Program-made: the position numbers and the translations under genes
Notes under the pieces: model-generated
Seen by the model: only the letters and a program-made list of their open reading frames with translations
Database searches by the model: none
What the model was told of the DNA's origin: nothing
In this document: piece after piece, positions 23,151-29,741 of the stretch
How the letters are laid out: each line of letters begins with the position of its first letter
How positions within the stretch are numbered: the stretch's first letter is position 1
Source of the DNA: a virus
Strand: one strand, 5' to 3'
Length of the DNA stretch: 45,621 nt
IMG/VR virus record: IMGVR_UViG_3300045283_000065
Location: 1 to 45,621 of that record

Positions 23151-23332
23151 GCCGGGATGTCAGGTTCTGGCCTACCCCTATCATTTGCAGCCCTCGCGGC
23201 CACAGCATTTAGGTATCTGAGTAGTCCTACAGGGTCATCCCGCCAGAAAGGGGCAGGCGCGGTCAGCAGTGCGTTTTCTAGCGCGACCTTCATCACCCTA
23301 GCCTCATTCCGTTCAAACTCACCAGCGGCCAT
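23147..23332 (-). CDS. Small helical protein (61 residues)
   Basis: GGGAGG seven bases before ATG 23332. MAAGEFERNEARVMKVALEN... is helical, then DDPVGLLRYLNAVAARAAND and a Pro-rich end. It is the last gene of the leftward early block, downstream of a promoter-terminator pair at 23.55-23.63 kb. No family is recognised. Confidence 0.55.
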   Translation of the reverse strand: MAAGEFERNEARVMKVALENALLTAPAPFWRDDPVGLLRYLNAVAARAANDRGRPEPDIPA

Positions 23333-23540
23333 CCCTGGGCCTCCCTTGCGGTTTCTATTTCGGCTCTTCAGTCAGGAATTTGACCTATCGCCCGACAACG
23401 GGGCCCAGCCAGGAGGGAGGGGCAACGGGCTGGGGGCCAGGGACCAAATACGGCCCCTATGGGATTGGGCCGCATTAGGCGTGACGGGCTCGACTTATGC
23501 GAACTGCGCGGCCCCATTGCCTAGGATAGCTGCCCAAACA
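23333..23540. other. Intergenic interval without a supported gene
   Basis: About 208 bp between a terminator (23541) and the small gene at 23332. On both strands the frames are interrupted or of shadow composition. The plus-strand ORF crossing here has no ribosome site and continues across terminator and promoter elements. It probably contains the leader of the minus gene only. Confidence 0.4.
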
Positions 23541-23564
23541 GAAAACCCGCCACGGAGGGCGGGT
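23541..23564 (-). terminator. Rho-independent terminator
   Basis: On the minus strand ACCCGCC (23564-23558 complement) pairs with GGCGGGT through a six-base loop, followed by TTTTCTGTTT. It ends the leftward block 25847-23634 and any RNA from the promoter at 23603-23632. Confidence 0.8.
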
Positions 23565-23602
23565 AAATCAGTTAAAAGGGGTACGCTTCCCCTCTTACTT
23601 AT
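23541..23602 (-). ncRNA. Candidate short phage RNA (promoter to terminator)
   Basis: The promoter at 23603-23632 would begin a transcript near 23597 that ends at the terminator 23564-23541, giving about 55-60 nt. It would contain one small hairpin (GGGG-AAGCGTA-CCCC) and the terminator CCCGCC-N6-GGCGGG-TTTTC. No ORF fits. This is a typical sRNA layout; readthrough would feed the gene at 23332. Alternatively the terminator merely ends the upstream operon. Confidence 0.45.
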
Positions 23603-23632
23603 ATAGTAGCATACTCGAAGGGCCAAAGTCAA
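23603..23632 (-). promoter_or_regulatory. Candidate minus-strand promoter
   Basis: Minus strand TTGACT (23632-23627), 18-bp spacer, TACTAT (23608-23603), followed by ATAAG. It lies directly after the stop of the gene at 23634, with no gene before the terminator at 23564. Fits sigma70 well. Confidence 0.55.
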
Positions 23633-23633
23633 G

Positions 23634-24128
23634 CTAAAGCCCCCAAAACACTGATAATTTCTCCAATCCGACCAACAAATCTTTCCTTGCCTGCGGCCAG
23701 CCTAATTCGGCAAATTCCAGTGGCAGCCCACTACAAGTAACTAATTCCACAATGCGCGAGCGCACCATTCCCACATGCTGAACCGCAGCCCGATATTCCA
23801 ATCGGTGTGTTCGCTCGAATTCCGATCGAGGCATGCCCCCAAAGTTATCACCGCCAATAGCGCGCATGGGGCTATCGTGATTGATCGCGGGGACCGTGCC
23901 AGCCAAGCCCGCATGGTACCAATGATGGTGATATTTATCGCCCGCCTCATACAGCGGTCTGGCGATAGCCCCGTTGAGGTAGAGTCGTCCGAGGGGATGG
24001 TCCATCATGGTTAGGACCTTAACCTCCCGGGCATCCCCCTCCTCCCAATAACCCTCTGCCCTGAGCAGTCTCTCAGGGGTAGGATCCGAGCGGCTGATAC
24101 GCCGCATAGGTACCACAACCCCCATCAT
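23634..24128 (-). CDS. DUF6456-like protein (164 residues)
   Basis: The product contains DHPLGRLYLNGAIARPLYEAG and then KYHHHWYHAGLAG, a pattern like the C-terminal DUF6456 domain of alphaproteobacterial proteins ('SPL..L...G.I...Y.AGE..R..f..AGL'). It ends in a helical part (PLEFAELGWPQARKDLLVGL). It probably binds DNA or is regulatory, but this is uncertain. It overlaps the small gene upstream by 4 bp. Confidence 0.55.
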   Translation of the reverse strand: MMGVVVPMRRISRSDPTPERLLRAEGYWEEGDAREVKVLTMMDHPLGRLYLNGAIARPLYEAGDKYHHHWYHAGLAGTVPAINHDSPMRAIGGDNFGGMPRSEFERTHRLEYRAAVQHVGMVRSRIVELVTCSGLPLEFAELGWPQARKDLLVGLEKLSVFWGL

Positions 24129-24259
24129 GGAACCTTCTCAGGTACTCTCTCGGGTTTCGCGGGCTCGCTCTCCGGTGGTTGGGCGTTGGGATTGACTTCC
24201 CCCGGTACGGTCTGTGGTACCAACACCCGGCGCTTTACTGGTTCTCCAATCTCAGCCAT
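24125..24259 (-). CDS. Small Pro/Glu-rich protein (44 residues)
   Basis: MAEIGEPVKRRVLVPQTVPG... is Pro/Glu/Val-rich and likely disordered, ending PERVPEKVP. Its stop overlaps the next ATG. GAGGG precedes its ATG 24259. No family is recognised. Confidence 0.5.
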   Translation of the reverse strand: MAEIGEPVKRRVLVPQTVPGEVNPNAQPPESEPAKPERVPEKVP

Positions 24260-24337
24260 CATCAACCCTCTTTTCCGCCGTGGCTCTCAGTATTAGTTGG
24301 ATGTAGCGGTAGAGCAGGAGGCGCACGAGCCTCCTCC

Positions 24338-24610
24338 TCACCTGCTCTTGCGCCGGTCCCATATCCGATTGAACTCTGCCAACGTCATGTGCTTGGCCTT
24401 CAAATGCGCCATCAGATTAGCCTCTTGCCCCACATAGCAATGGCTATATTCACCCGTCCCTAGTTCTGGTCGCTGCTCCTCGCGCGGGTCCGTTTGCGAT
24501 GTTGCGTACACTGGTTCCTGATACACAAACTTTCTGCACACTTCACCCGGCTTCACCTGCCTGCCATATTCCAACCATTTGGTGGTGGTGCGCCACTGCT
24601 CAGTGTTCAT
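24338..24610 (-). CDS. Hypothetical protein (90 residues)
   Basis: ATG 24610 follows AGGAAA. MNTEQWRTTTKWLEYGRQVK... has VCRKFVYQEPVYATSQ in the middle and a helical C-terminus (HMTLAEFNRIWDRRKSR). It has two Cys and one His-rich stretch (SHCYVGQEANLMAHLKAKH), reminiscent of a C2H2-type zinc-binding fold; that is a suggestion only. No family is recognised. Confidence 0.55.
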   Translation of the reverse strand: MNTEQWRTTTKWLEYGRQVKPGEVCRKFVYQEPVYATSQTDPREEQRPELGTGEYSHCYVGQEANLMAHLKAKHMTLAEFNRIWDRRKSR

Positions 24611-24836
24611 ATGGGTTTCCTATTAGGTACCTGTCCGATGGAGAGGGAGGGTTCTAGGCCAGCACCCCCTTACCCCCACGGAATGAAACCGTGTAGGGCA
24701 AGGAAGCTGGCCTATGTCTGTCCGACGGAGCCGGGATGGGACATAGCCAGTGTCAGGCATTTATTCGCTTGCGCATCCTGACTGGTTCCAGGGCAGCTAC
24801 AGCAAACCCGTTCACCTACACCCTGCGCATGCCGGG
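24611..24836. other. Interval between RusA and the 90-residue gene, no firm gene
   Basis: About 226 bp. TGTCCGA(T/C)GGAG is repeated at about 24632 and 24719. A few minus frames of 20-45 codons occur but none combines a good start with normal composition. Some small coupled peptide could be missed. Confidence 0.4.
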
Positions 24837-25190
24837 TTACGCCCGGATCGTCTCCAAACACGGGATTGCCTCGACCTCACACACATCAACAAGAAAGCCA
24901 TCCCGCTTGATTGTGATGCCCTGGCAATGCCGGTCATCATCGGTAAGTCCGTAGTGGACCAGAAAGTCCATGATGGGCTTGATCCGATTATCTATGTCGC
25001 CGCGCATTCCCCAAGGAACTTGTATTGATACTCGGTAGGGACCATGGACCGAGGACGGCCTTAGTTTCATGGCGCATAGGTATGCCTCGCTCAACCAAGC
25101 GTCATATTTCTTGGTCTTGAACCGCCCTCTCTTGCCGTTGGCGTATAGATTATTGGTCGAGGGGGGGAGCGGCAGTGTTAGCTTTAGCAT
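24837..25190 (-). CDS. rusA: RusA-like Holliday junction resolvase
   Basis: This 117-residue protein has the RusA layout: MLKLTLPLPPSTNNLYANG at the N-terminus, then GDIDNRIKPIMDFLVHYGLTDDD with the conserved acidic residues that bind Mg, and a C-terminal strand (VDVCEVEAIP). RusA homodimers cut four-way junctions during replication and recombination. AGAGGCGCA precedes ATG 25190. It overlaps the 3' end of the DnaA-like gene. Confidence 0.9.
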   Translation of the reverse strand: MLKLTLPLPPSTNNLYANGKRGRFKTKKYDAWLSEAYLCAMKLRPSSVHGPYRVSIQVPWGMRGDIDNRIKPIMDFLVHYGLTDDDRHCQGITIKRDGFLVDVCEVEAIPCLETIRA

Positions 25191-25641
25191 TGCGCCTCTT
25201 ATCGCTCCATTTCTTCCGCGCAGCGGCCTTCTTGGCCACTACGTCGCTAATTACATAGCCTCTGGGATGGGGAAGATTGTGGGCGTGACAGTAGGAATTG
25301 ACCGCCCACATAACGGTAGTGTGGTCCACGCCTAGAAACCTGCCTATTGTGGGGAAGGAACCAGTCGTATCCCTCGCGGCGCGATAGCAAAACTCCCACC
25401 GGGCCCGCACGTTAGCGCGATGGCGCACCTTACATAGAATATCGTGGGGCTTGAGGTTGTGTTTTACGGCTATCATCGCCAAGATTCGGTCCATCTGTGA
25501 TGGCGAAACCTTCCTTTTAGGGGGTTTCTCCACGACCTCTTGGGGAATTACACATGGCAATAGTTGAAGATCGAGCGATCTTGTGGCCAAGTGGGCGTGG
25601 TGGGTGAGGAGCCTCAGCTCGAACTCGTCCAATGCCCTCAT
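25150..25641 (-). CDS. DnaA domain IV-like DNA-binding protein
   Basis: Start placed at ATG 25641 (ATGA overlap with the Cro-like gene), giving 163 residues. The centre (about 58-120) resembles the DnaA C-terminal domain: MDRILAMIAVKHNLKPHDIL, RARWEFCYRAARDTTG, then RFLGVDHTTVMWAVNS, close to the DnaA signature 'GGRDHTTVLHA'. There is no AAA+ domain. It may bind DnaA boxes in the phage or host origin, either recruiting or blocking host replication. A basic Lys/Arg tail follows. Confidence 0.75.
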   Translation of the reverse strand: MRALDEFELRLLTHHAHLATRSLDLQLLPCVIPQEVVEKPPKRKVSPSQMDRILAMIAVKHNLKPHDILCKVRHRANVRARWEFCYRAARDTTGSFPTIGRFLGVDHTTVMWAVNSYCHAHNLPHPRGYVISDVVAKKAAARKKWSDKRRNAKANTAAPPLDQ

Positions 25642-25847
25642 TTCTGGTCCCATAATGAGTGGTGGGCGTCAAAGCCGCGCTCGTGCAGCATCTCGATCAT
25701 CTGGTGGTATCGGTCGCGGGGAAAGTGGTTGGCCTTCCACATATCAGCGGTACTTCGGTGCTCATCGGCGATGCCACAAAGCTGCCTGACGGCTCGCATC
25801 CCCCCTAGGGCGACAATGACCTCGTCAACGCTGTAAAGCTGCCTCAT
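25638..25847 (-). CDS. Cro-like transcriptional regulator, apparently leaderless
   Basis: This 69-residue protein, MRQLYSVDEVIVALGGMRAV..., follows a known alphaproteobacterial phage Cro-type family: HTH starting near residue 8, then WKANHFPRDRYHQMIEMLHE. It is divergent from the CI-like gene 115 bp away. There is no ribosome site; the -10 of its promoter ends seven bases before ATG, so transcription likely begins at the start codon. It would block the opposing promoter as the leftward early operon is switched on. Confidence 0.75.
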   Translation of the reverse strand: MRQLYSVDEVIVALGGMRAVRQLCGIADEHRSTADMWKANHFPRDRYHQMIEMLHERGFDAHHSLWDQK

Positions 25848-25853
25848 TTCGGC

Positions 25854-25882
25854 AGATTAAATCAAGCATTTTGAAAAATCAA
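25854..25882 (-). promoter_or_regulatory. Promoter for the Cro-like gene
   Basis: Minus strand TTGATT (25882-25877), 17-bp spacer, TAATCT (25859-25854). TTGA-N4-TCAA-type symmetry (TTGAAAAATCAA on plus) and two copies of AATCAAGC overlap the -35 and spacer, likely repressor sites. Confidence 0.7.
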
Positions 25883-25908
25883 GCGTAAAAATATGTTTTG
25901 TGGCGCGA

Positions 25909-25937
25909 TTGAACAAAAAATGGCATGATGCTATATG
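25909..25937 (+). promoter_or_regulatory. Promoter for the CI-like gene
   Basis: TTGAAC (25909-25914), 17-bp spacer, TATATG (25932-25937). It faces away from the Cro-like promoter; their -35 boxes are 26 bp apart, so one bound dimer could affect both. Confidence 0.65.
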
Positions 25938-25961
25938 CGCAACAAGATGGAGAGCGCGATT

Positions 25962-26285
25962 ATGGCTCGCCGGGGCAGGCCCCCAGCCCCCGCGCAAACC
26001 CCGGAAGGGTGGCGCATTCAGGCGCTGATGGAAATCTACGGGCTCTACACGCCAACCGAGTTTGCCGAGGAGATAGGCGTCAGTCAGCCCAGACTATCCA
26101 ATGTTACAGCCGGGGTCAGCCCATTAAGCAAGGAAATGGCGTGGGCCATCCATGACCGATTCCCCGATGTGGGGGTCGAGTTCCTATGGCGGGGATACCC
26201 GGAAGGGGTCAGGTCTCTGGAGCTTGCAGAGAAACTGAGGCAGTACGAGCTTCGCCGGAAGGTCAGGCTATTCTCAAAACGCTAG
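25962..26285 (+). CDS. CI-like repressor, XRE-type HTH
   Basis: Start at ATG 25962 (GGAG nine bases before); the in-frame ATG at 25935 lies in the -10. The 107 residues, MARRGRPPAPAQTPEGWRIQ..., contain an XRE HTH (TPTEFAEEIGVSQPRLSNVTAG) and end in a basic helical tail. There is no S24 peptidase domain, so RecA-driven self-cleavage is not expected. It most likely binds the palindromes at the switch and at P1-P3. Confidence 0.75.
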   Translation: MARRGRPPAPAQTPEGWRIQALMEIYGLYTPTEFAEEIGVSQPRLSNVTAGVSPLSKEMAWAIHDRFPDVGVEFLWRGYPEGVRSLELAEKLRQYELRRKVRLFSKR

Positions 26286-26443
26286 GCATCTGGATATTCC
26301 CCGGCGGCCCTCTTGCGCTCCACTATTCCCAGCAACTCCTCCAGTATTTGCATGTCTTCTTGGTAGGAATTGCTTGGCAACATATCGGCCAGCGTTATTG
26401 CCGTTGCCGCGCAACCCAGCATTATAGCCCTGGTTGCTTCCAT
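26282..26443 (-). CDS. Small hypothetical protein (53 residues)
   Basis: Start set at ATG 26443 after GAGGGACGAG. MEATRAIMLGCAATAITLAD... is helical, moderately hydrophobic, with an acidic C-terminal helix (QILEELLGIVERK). It is convergent with the repressor, overlapping by 4 bp. No family is recognised; longer readings upstream are less likely. Confidence 0.45.
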   Translation of the reverse strand: MEATRAIMLGCAATAITLADMLPSNSYQEDMQILEELLGIVERKRAAGEYPDA

Positions 26444-26558
26444 CTCGTCCCTCGATGAGGCCCGTTCACCCTCTCGTGATGGTGGCACAGTGCCGCCCAC
26501 TTTGCAACTTTTCTAAGCAATGGATCAGGAGATTTGTTCCCTTCTCGTTCTAAAATTA

Positions 26559-26607
26559 CAAAATAATTTGAAGTAGTGATTGACTTGTTCAAATAATTTG
26601 TTATGGT
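26559..26607 (+). promoter_or_regulatory. Early promoter P3 with two operator copies
   Basis: TTGACT (26580-26585), 16-bp spacer and TATGGT (26602-26607). CAAATAATTTG lies exactly in the spacer (26590-26600) and a near copy, AAATAATTTG, at 26561-26570, 30 bp earlier. It serves the operon from 26634. The palindrome is the same as at P1 and P2. Confidence 0.7.
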
Positions 26608-26633
26608 GCCTCCTTCAGATGGAGGCAGGAAGA

Positions 26634-27233
26634 ATGGATACCCAACTCGCAGAACGCACCGAAAAGCGGCAGGTGGCGCGGCCACCGCACGTTCTCGTTC
26701 CTCTTATCAAGAGGGACCTTGAGCAGGGCCATGAAGCAGCAAACCGCGCCAGCGTTCCTTATTACCGCGCGGCCGGTGAGAAGATGATCGAGGCCAAAGA
26801 GCAGTTGAAACATGGCGAGTTCCAGCCATGGCTTAAGCGCCATTTCACAATCTCATACGACACTGCCAGACGATACATGGGCTTCGTAGATGCAGAAAAA
26901 ACGCAAGCTCGCGTTTTTTCGAGCATCAACTCGGCGCTAAAGGCCAGCGGCAATAACGGCTATATGCCGAATAAGCCCCGTCCGCAGCCTTGGCACGAGC
27001 CCGTCAAAGAAATCATTGACCGCACCAAGCGCGAGCAAGAGCGCGTCACGCGACTTTACGCGGATGAGATAACCAAAAAACAAGAGCGCGAAGCGCAGCG
27101 CGACCTATCTCTCCGCCTTATCGACATTGGGTACAAAGTTCTGGCCAAAGAGTTGCACCCCGACAAGGGGGGTTCTCGCGAAATCATGGCTCGCCTCAAT
27201 AAGGCGCGCGATCATCTGAAACAAATGGCGTGA
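26634..27233 (+). CDS. DUF3102-like protein with C-terminal J-like motif (199 residues)
   Basis: Start at ATG 26634 after GGAGGCAGGAAGA. Residues 20-90 match DUF3102 layout (HVLVPLIKRDLEQGHEAANR, YRAAGEKMIEAKEQL, WLKRHFTISYDTARRYMGF). The C-terminus (KVLAKELHPDKGGSREIMAR, LNKARDHLKQMA) has the HPDKGGS feature of J-domain-like ends seen in plasmid and phage DUF3102 proteins. Such proteins are linked to DNA partition or replication control, but function is undefined. First gene of the P3 operon. Confidence 0.75.
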   Translation: MDTQLAERTEKRQVARPPHVLVPLIKRDLEQGHEAANRASVPYYRAAGEKMIEAKEQLKHGEFQPWLKRHFTISYDTARRYMGFVDAEKTQARVFSSINSALKASGNNGYMPNKPRPQPWHEPVKEIIDRTKREQERVTRLYADEITKKQEREAQRDLSLRLIDIGYKVLAKELHPDKGGSREIMARLNKARDHLKQMA

Positions 27234-27244
27234 GGGAGGACAAC

Positions 27245-27679
27245 ATGAATAACCTTGAGCTAATCAGGACTAAGCCTTCTGTAGTTAAGGGCGACGATGG
27301 TAAGGAGCGTATTGATACCGGCAGATATTCCAGGCAAGCGCTTGCCAATCATATCGCCAGCCATCCGGGCGAAATCTTCACAGCAAGGGACCTTGCAAAG
27401 ATAACTCCGGGCGGGGCCCATAAGGGCAACGTTGAGAAGGTACGCCGCGATCTGCGCATCATCTCTGATCTTATAATTGACGCCGGGATTGGTGCGGTAG
27501 TCGAGTGGTCGGGGCGCAAGATCACTGGAATTGCCCGCTACAATCCACAAAGCGAATACCACCTAAGGCTGGCGTCCCAGGAGATATCGCTTCGTCAGCG
27601 CCGAAAGGATGGCTCTGACGAAAAATACTTGCGCGCTCTTGATGCGCTGCCACTGCCGCCGCCTGCCATCGGTCCCTAG
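27245..27679 (+). CDS. Hypothetical protein (144 residues), possible DNA-binding
   Basis: Start at ATG 27245 preceded by GGAGGACAAC, 11 bp after the DUF3102 gene. MNNLELIRTKPSVVKGDDG... contains a helix-loop pattern HPGEIFTARDLAKITPGGAH and then VRRDLRIISDLIIDAGI typical of winged-helix proteins. It ends just before a strong terminator. No firm family. Confidence 0.6.
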   Translation: MNNLELIRTKPSVVKGDDGKERIDTGRYSRQALANHIASHPGEIFTARDLAKITPGGAHKGNVEKVRRDLRIISDLIIDAGIGAVVEWSGRKITGIARYNPQSEYHLRLASQEISLRQRRKDGSDEKYLRALDALPLPPPAIGP

Positions 27680-27682
27680 GGG

Positions 27683-27731
27683 CCCCTCGGAGCAACTCCC
27701 CGTGAACACCCACGGGACCCGAGGGGTTTTT
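27683..27731 (+). terminator. Strong rho-independent terminator
   Basis: CCCCTCGG (27683-27690) pairs with CCGAGGGG (27719-27726), enclosing an inner stem CCCGTG/CACGGG, followed by TTTTT. It ends the P3 transcript after two genes; genes from 27797 need readthrough, antitermination or another promoter. Confidence 0.9.
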
Positions 27732-27796
27732 CACCACCGTGCCTGGAAGCGAAAAGGCCAAGGGATAATCGCTTCTACAACAGAAGAGAAAACAAC

Positions 27797-28009
27797 ATGA
27801 AACAACATACCATCAATGTGGGTGGCAACAAAACAAGCATTAGCCTAGAGCCCGAATTCTGGGCCGAATTCAAAGCAATCGCGGCTGCAAAGCAATGGCA
27901 ACTCGTCAAGCTGGTGGATCACATCAATCTCACGCGCAATCGCGGCAACCTATCGTCGGCGGTGCGGATTTACATTCTGGGATACCTCAAGGAAGAGAAA
28001 ACAACATGA
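27797..28009 (+). CDS. Ribbon-helix-helix DNA-binding protein (70 residues)
   Basis: MKQHTINVGGNKTSISLEPE... has the RHH_4 pattern: a basic strand (KTSISLEPEFWAEFKAIAAA), a turn, then RGNLSSAVRIYILGYL. Dimers of such proteins bind operators through the N-terminal strand. It is the first gene after the terminator and may control this block. Its leader GAAGAGAAAACAACATGAAA is duplicated at the next gene. Confidence 0.75.
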   Translation: MKQHTINVGGNKTSISLEPEFWAEFKAIAAAKQWQLVKLVDHINLTRNRGNLSSAVRIYILGYLKEEKTT

Positions 28010-28260
28010 AACCCCTGATCGATCCCCTCATCCAGTGGGAAACGACCACCCTCGATAGCAGGGCCGCCGCGCTACAGGCCGAGCTTTATATCGACGTATA
28101 TCGGCACGATGCAGAGCGAACAATAGAACGCATCGAATTCCTGAAGAGGGAGAAGGTGCACGAAATCTTGCAGGCCAACAAATGCATCTCGCATCTTAGA
28201 TGGCAGTATCAGCGCCAGCCCGACGAGGGCGATCGGGCGCAACCGGAGGCGGCAGAATGA
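28006..28260 (+). CDS. Helical hypothetical protein (84 residues)
   Basis: MKPLIDPLIQWETTTLDSRA... is helical and highly charged with a coiled-coil-like middle (HDAERTIERIEFLKREK) and a helical C-terminus. It is coupled by ATGA to both neighbours. No family is recognised. Confidence 0.6.
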   Translation: MKPLIDPLIQWETTTLDSRAAALQAELYIDVYRHDAERTIERIEFLKREKVHEILQANKCISHLRWQYQRQPDEGDRAQPEAAE

Positions 28261-28862
28261 CCAGCATCCCGAAAGAAATCGCCGACTTCATGCAGAAATA
28301 CGGCGTGTTGTCCGATGAGGTTTGGCTGCTCCCCGGTGGTAAGTCCTATGCCGTCAAGCATAAAGCTCTGGAGCGTATCGCTGGGGCAAAGGAAATGGTG
28401 GTTGAAAGCCTAAAGGTTCTTGCACTCAATCAGACCGACAAGACCGCAGCCATGGAAGCCATCGTTAAGATGGGGGACAGGCGGGTGATCACAACCGGAG
28501 AAGCCGCTCCCTCGAACAACAAGAACGCCTACCCCTTAGCGATGGCTGAGAAGCGAGCGCTGGACCGAGCCTACCTCAAACTGCTTGCGGTACATGGTGA
28601 TATCTACTCCGAGAGCGAGGCAGATGAGTTCGGCGATCCAGGGCAAGGGGAGAAGGGGCGGCTACTGCCGAGTTCTCAGTATGCCCGCAACGAGTGTGAC
28701 AAGCTCATGCGCAGCATGCGGGACTGCAATTCGGTAGACATGCTGGAGGCGTGGGGCAAGGCGCACCGGGAAGAAATTAGGGCACAACCTGAGAAGTTCG
28801 CCACGGCCATCCGCGAGCTATACGCAGAGACTTTAGATGCCCTTAGGGAGCAGGCAGCATGA
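28257..28862 (+). CDS. Recombination-type protein, possible single-strand annealase (201 residues)
   Basis: The core (about residues 15-125) has a small alpha/beta fold with GDRRVITTGEAAPSNNKNAY and PLAMAEKRALDRAYLKLL, a combination frequent in phage proteins beside SSB, RusA and HNH genes, resembling Rad52/annealase-type proteins. The C-terminal part is helical and charged. SSB-like and nuclease genes follow. The annealase suggestion is inference from context and motif. Confidence 0.55.
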   Translation: MTSIPKEIADFMQKYGVLSDEVWLLPGGKSYAVKHKALERIAGAKEMVVESLKVLALNQTDKTAAMEAIVKMGDRRVITTGEAAPSNNKNAYPLAMAEKRALDRAYLKLLAVHGDIYSESEADEFGDPGQGEKGRLLPSSQYARNECDKLMRSMRDCNSVDMLEAWGKAHREEIRAQPEKFATAIRELYAETLDALREQAA

Positions 28863-29101
28863 GAGAACAGCAAGACAATGACGGCGCCCTCTTCAAGGTA
28901 GAGGGGCCAAAGGAGAAGGACTGGCACGACGACTACAAGGGGTCGGCCATGGTTGGAGGGAAAGAGTATTGGGTCGGGTTGGCAAAGCGGACATCGAAGG
29001 CCGGGGAGCCTTTCTTGAAGCTAAACTTTCGGCCCAAAAACCAGCCCCCGGCCAAGGAGACAATGGCTGGTGATATAGACGACGAGATACCATTCCGATG
29101 A
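28859..29101 (+). CDS. Small protein with SSB-type acidic tail (80 residues)
   Basis: MREQQDNDGALFKVEGPKEK... then GKEYWVGLAKRTSKAGEPFLK fits a compact OB-like or DUF736-like beta fold, and the end DDEIPFR is the acidic-hydrophobic tip by which SSB proteins bind partner enzymes. It directly follows the annealase-like gene. It might coat single strands or deliver enzymes to them. Confidence 0.6.
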   Translation: MREQQDNDGALFKVEGPKEKDWHDDYKGSAMVGGKEYWVGLAKRTSKAGEPFLKLNFRPKNQPPAKETMAGDIDDEIPFR

Positions 29102-29430
29102 TTGTCAGCGAGAAGAACGTGAGCGATGCCCTTACCTATTTAGCGGATGACCCGCACCCCGTCGCGCTGGCGCGCAAGGACATGACGGACTGCGAGAACC
29201 ACTCGGATGAGGTTTATTCGAGGCTATTCTTGGCTTCTGGAGGAGCCTCCGTTGCGGCCAAAGAGGCCGAGGTCAGGAGTAGCGGCGAATACCAATCCGT
29301 AAAACAGGAAGAGGCCAAGGCGGAGTGCGAGCTAGAGCGTCACAAGGCTCGCGTTAAGGCCGCCGTGATGCTTATCGAGGTCTGGCGCAGCGAGAATGCC
29401 AATATCAGGGCGGCTGAACAGGTTCGATGA
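29098..29430 (+). CDS. Conserved helical phage protein (110 residues)
   Basis: MIVSEKNVSDALTYLADDPH... and then DENVYSR-type helix, KAECELERHKARVKAAVMLI, WRSENANIRAAE form a widespread phage family found next to recombination genes. It is entirely helical and has no catalytic motif. Coupled to both neighbours by 4-bp overlaps. Confidence 0.7.
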   Translation: MIVSEKNVSDALTYLADDPHPVALARKDMTDCENHSDEVYSRLFLASGGASVAAKEAEVRSSGEYQSVKQEEAKAECELERHKARVKAAVMLIEVWRSENANIRAAEQVR

Positions 29431-29741
29431 GGAGGGTTCGCGATGAAATACACCTTTGTAGGATTCGAGAACTCCCTTGTCTTCGATGTGGCGGAAGACC
29501 CGTCGATGCCGCCCATATCCGGCGTACTGATCGGACTTTCGGTAAGGATAATCCGGGTATGGGAGCAAGACCACACGACTGGTTTACGGTTCCCTTGTGT
29601 CGCCACTGCCACGATAGGCAGCATGCCGTTGGGGAGGAGAAATTCTGGAAAGGGGTGGACGCTATCAGAGTTGCCGCAGCCCTCTACCTCGCCCCCGACC
29701 TTGAGACATGCGAACAAATCATAGAGGCGAATAAGCCATGA
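29427..29741 (+). CDS. HNH-type nuclease-like protein, DUF968-like (104 residues)
   Basis: MRRVRDEIHLCRIRELPCLR then CGGRPVDAAHIRR, PLCRHCHDRQHAVGEEKFW. Two Cys pairs and AHIRR/HCHDRQH build the zinc-bound HNH core typical of recombination nucleases near RusA-type genes. It probably processes recombination or replication intermediates. A plus-strand ORF inside it in another frame is a shadow. Confidence 0.8.
   Translation: MRRVRDEIHLCRIRELPCLRCGGRPVDAAHIRRTDRTFGKDNPGMGARPHDWFTVPLCRHCHDRQHAVGEEKFWKGVDAIRVAAALYLAPDLETCEQIIEANKP

Noticed and set aside
24252-24326. Minus 24-codon GTG ORF after GGAGGAGG
   Set aside because: Good ribosome site but very short; may be a leader peptide, not enough support.
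26422-26685. Minus ORF of 87 codons across P3
   Set aside because: It crosses the promoter and the start of the DUF3102 gene; only its last 40 codons look protein-like.
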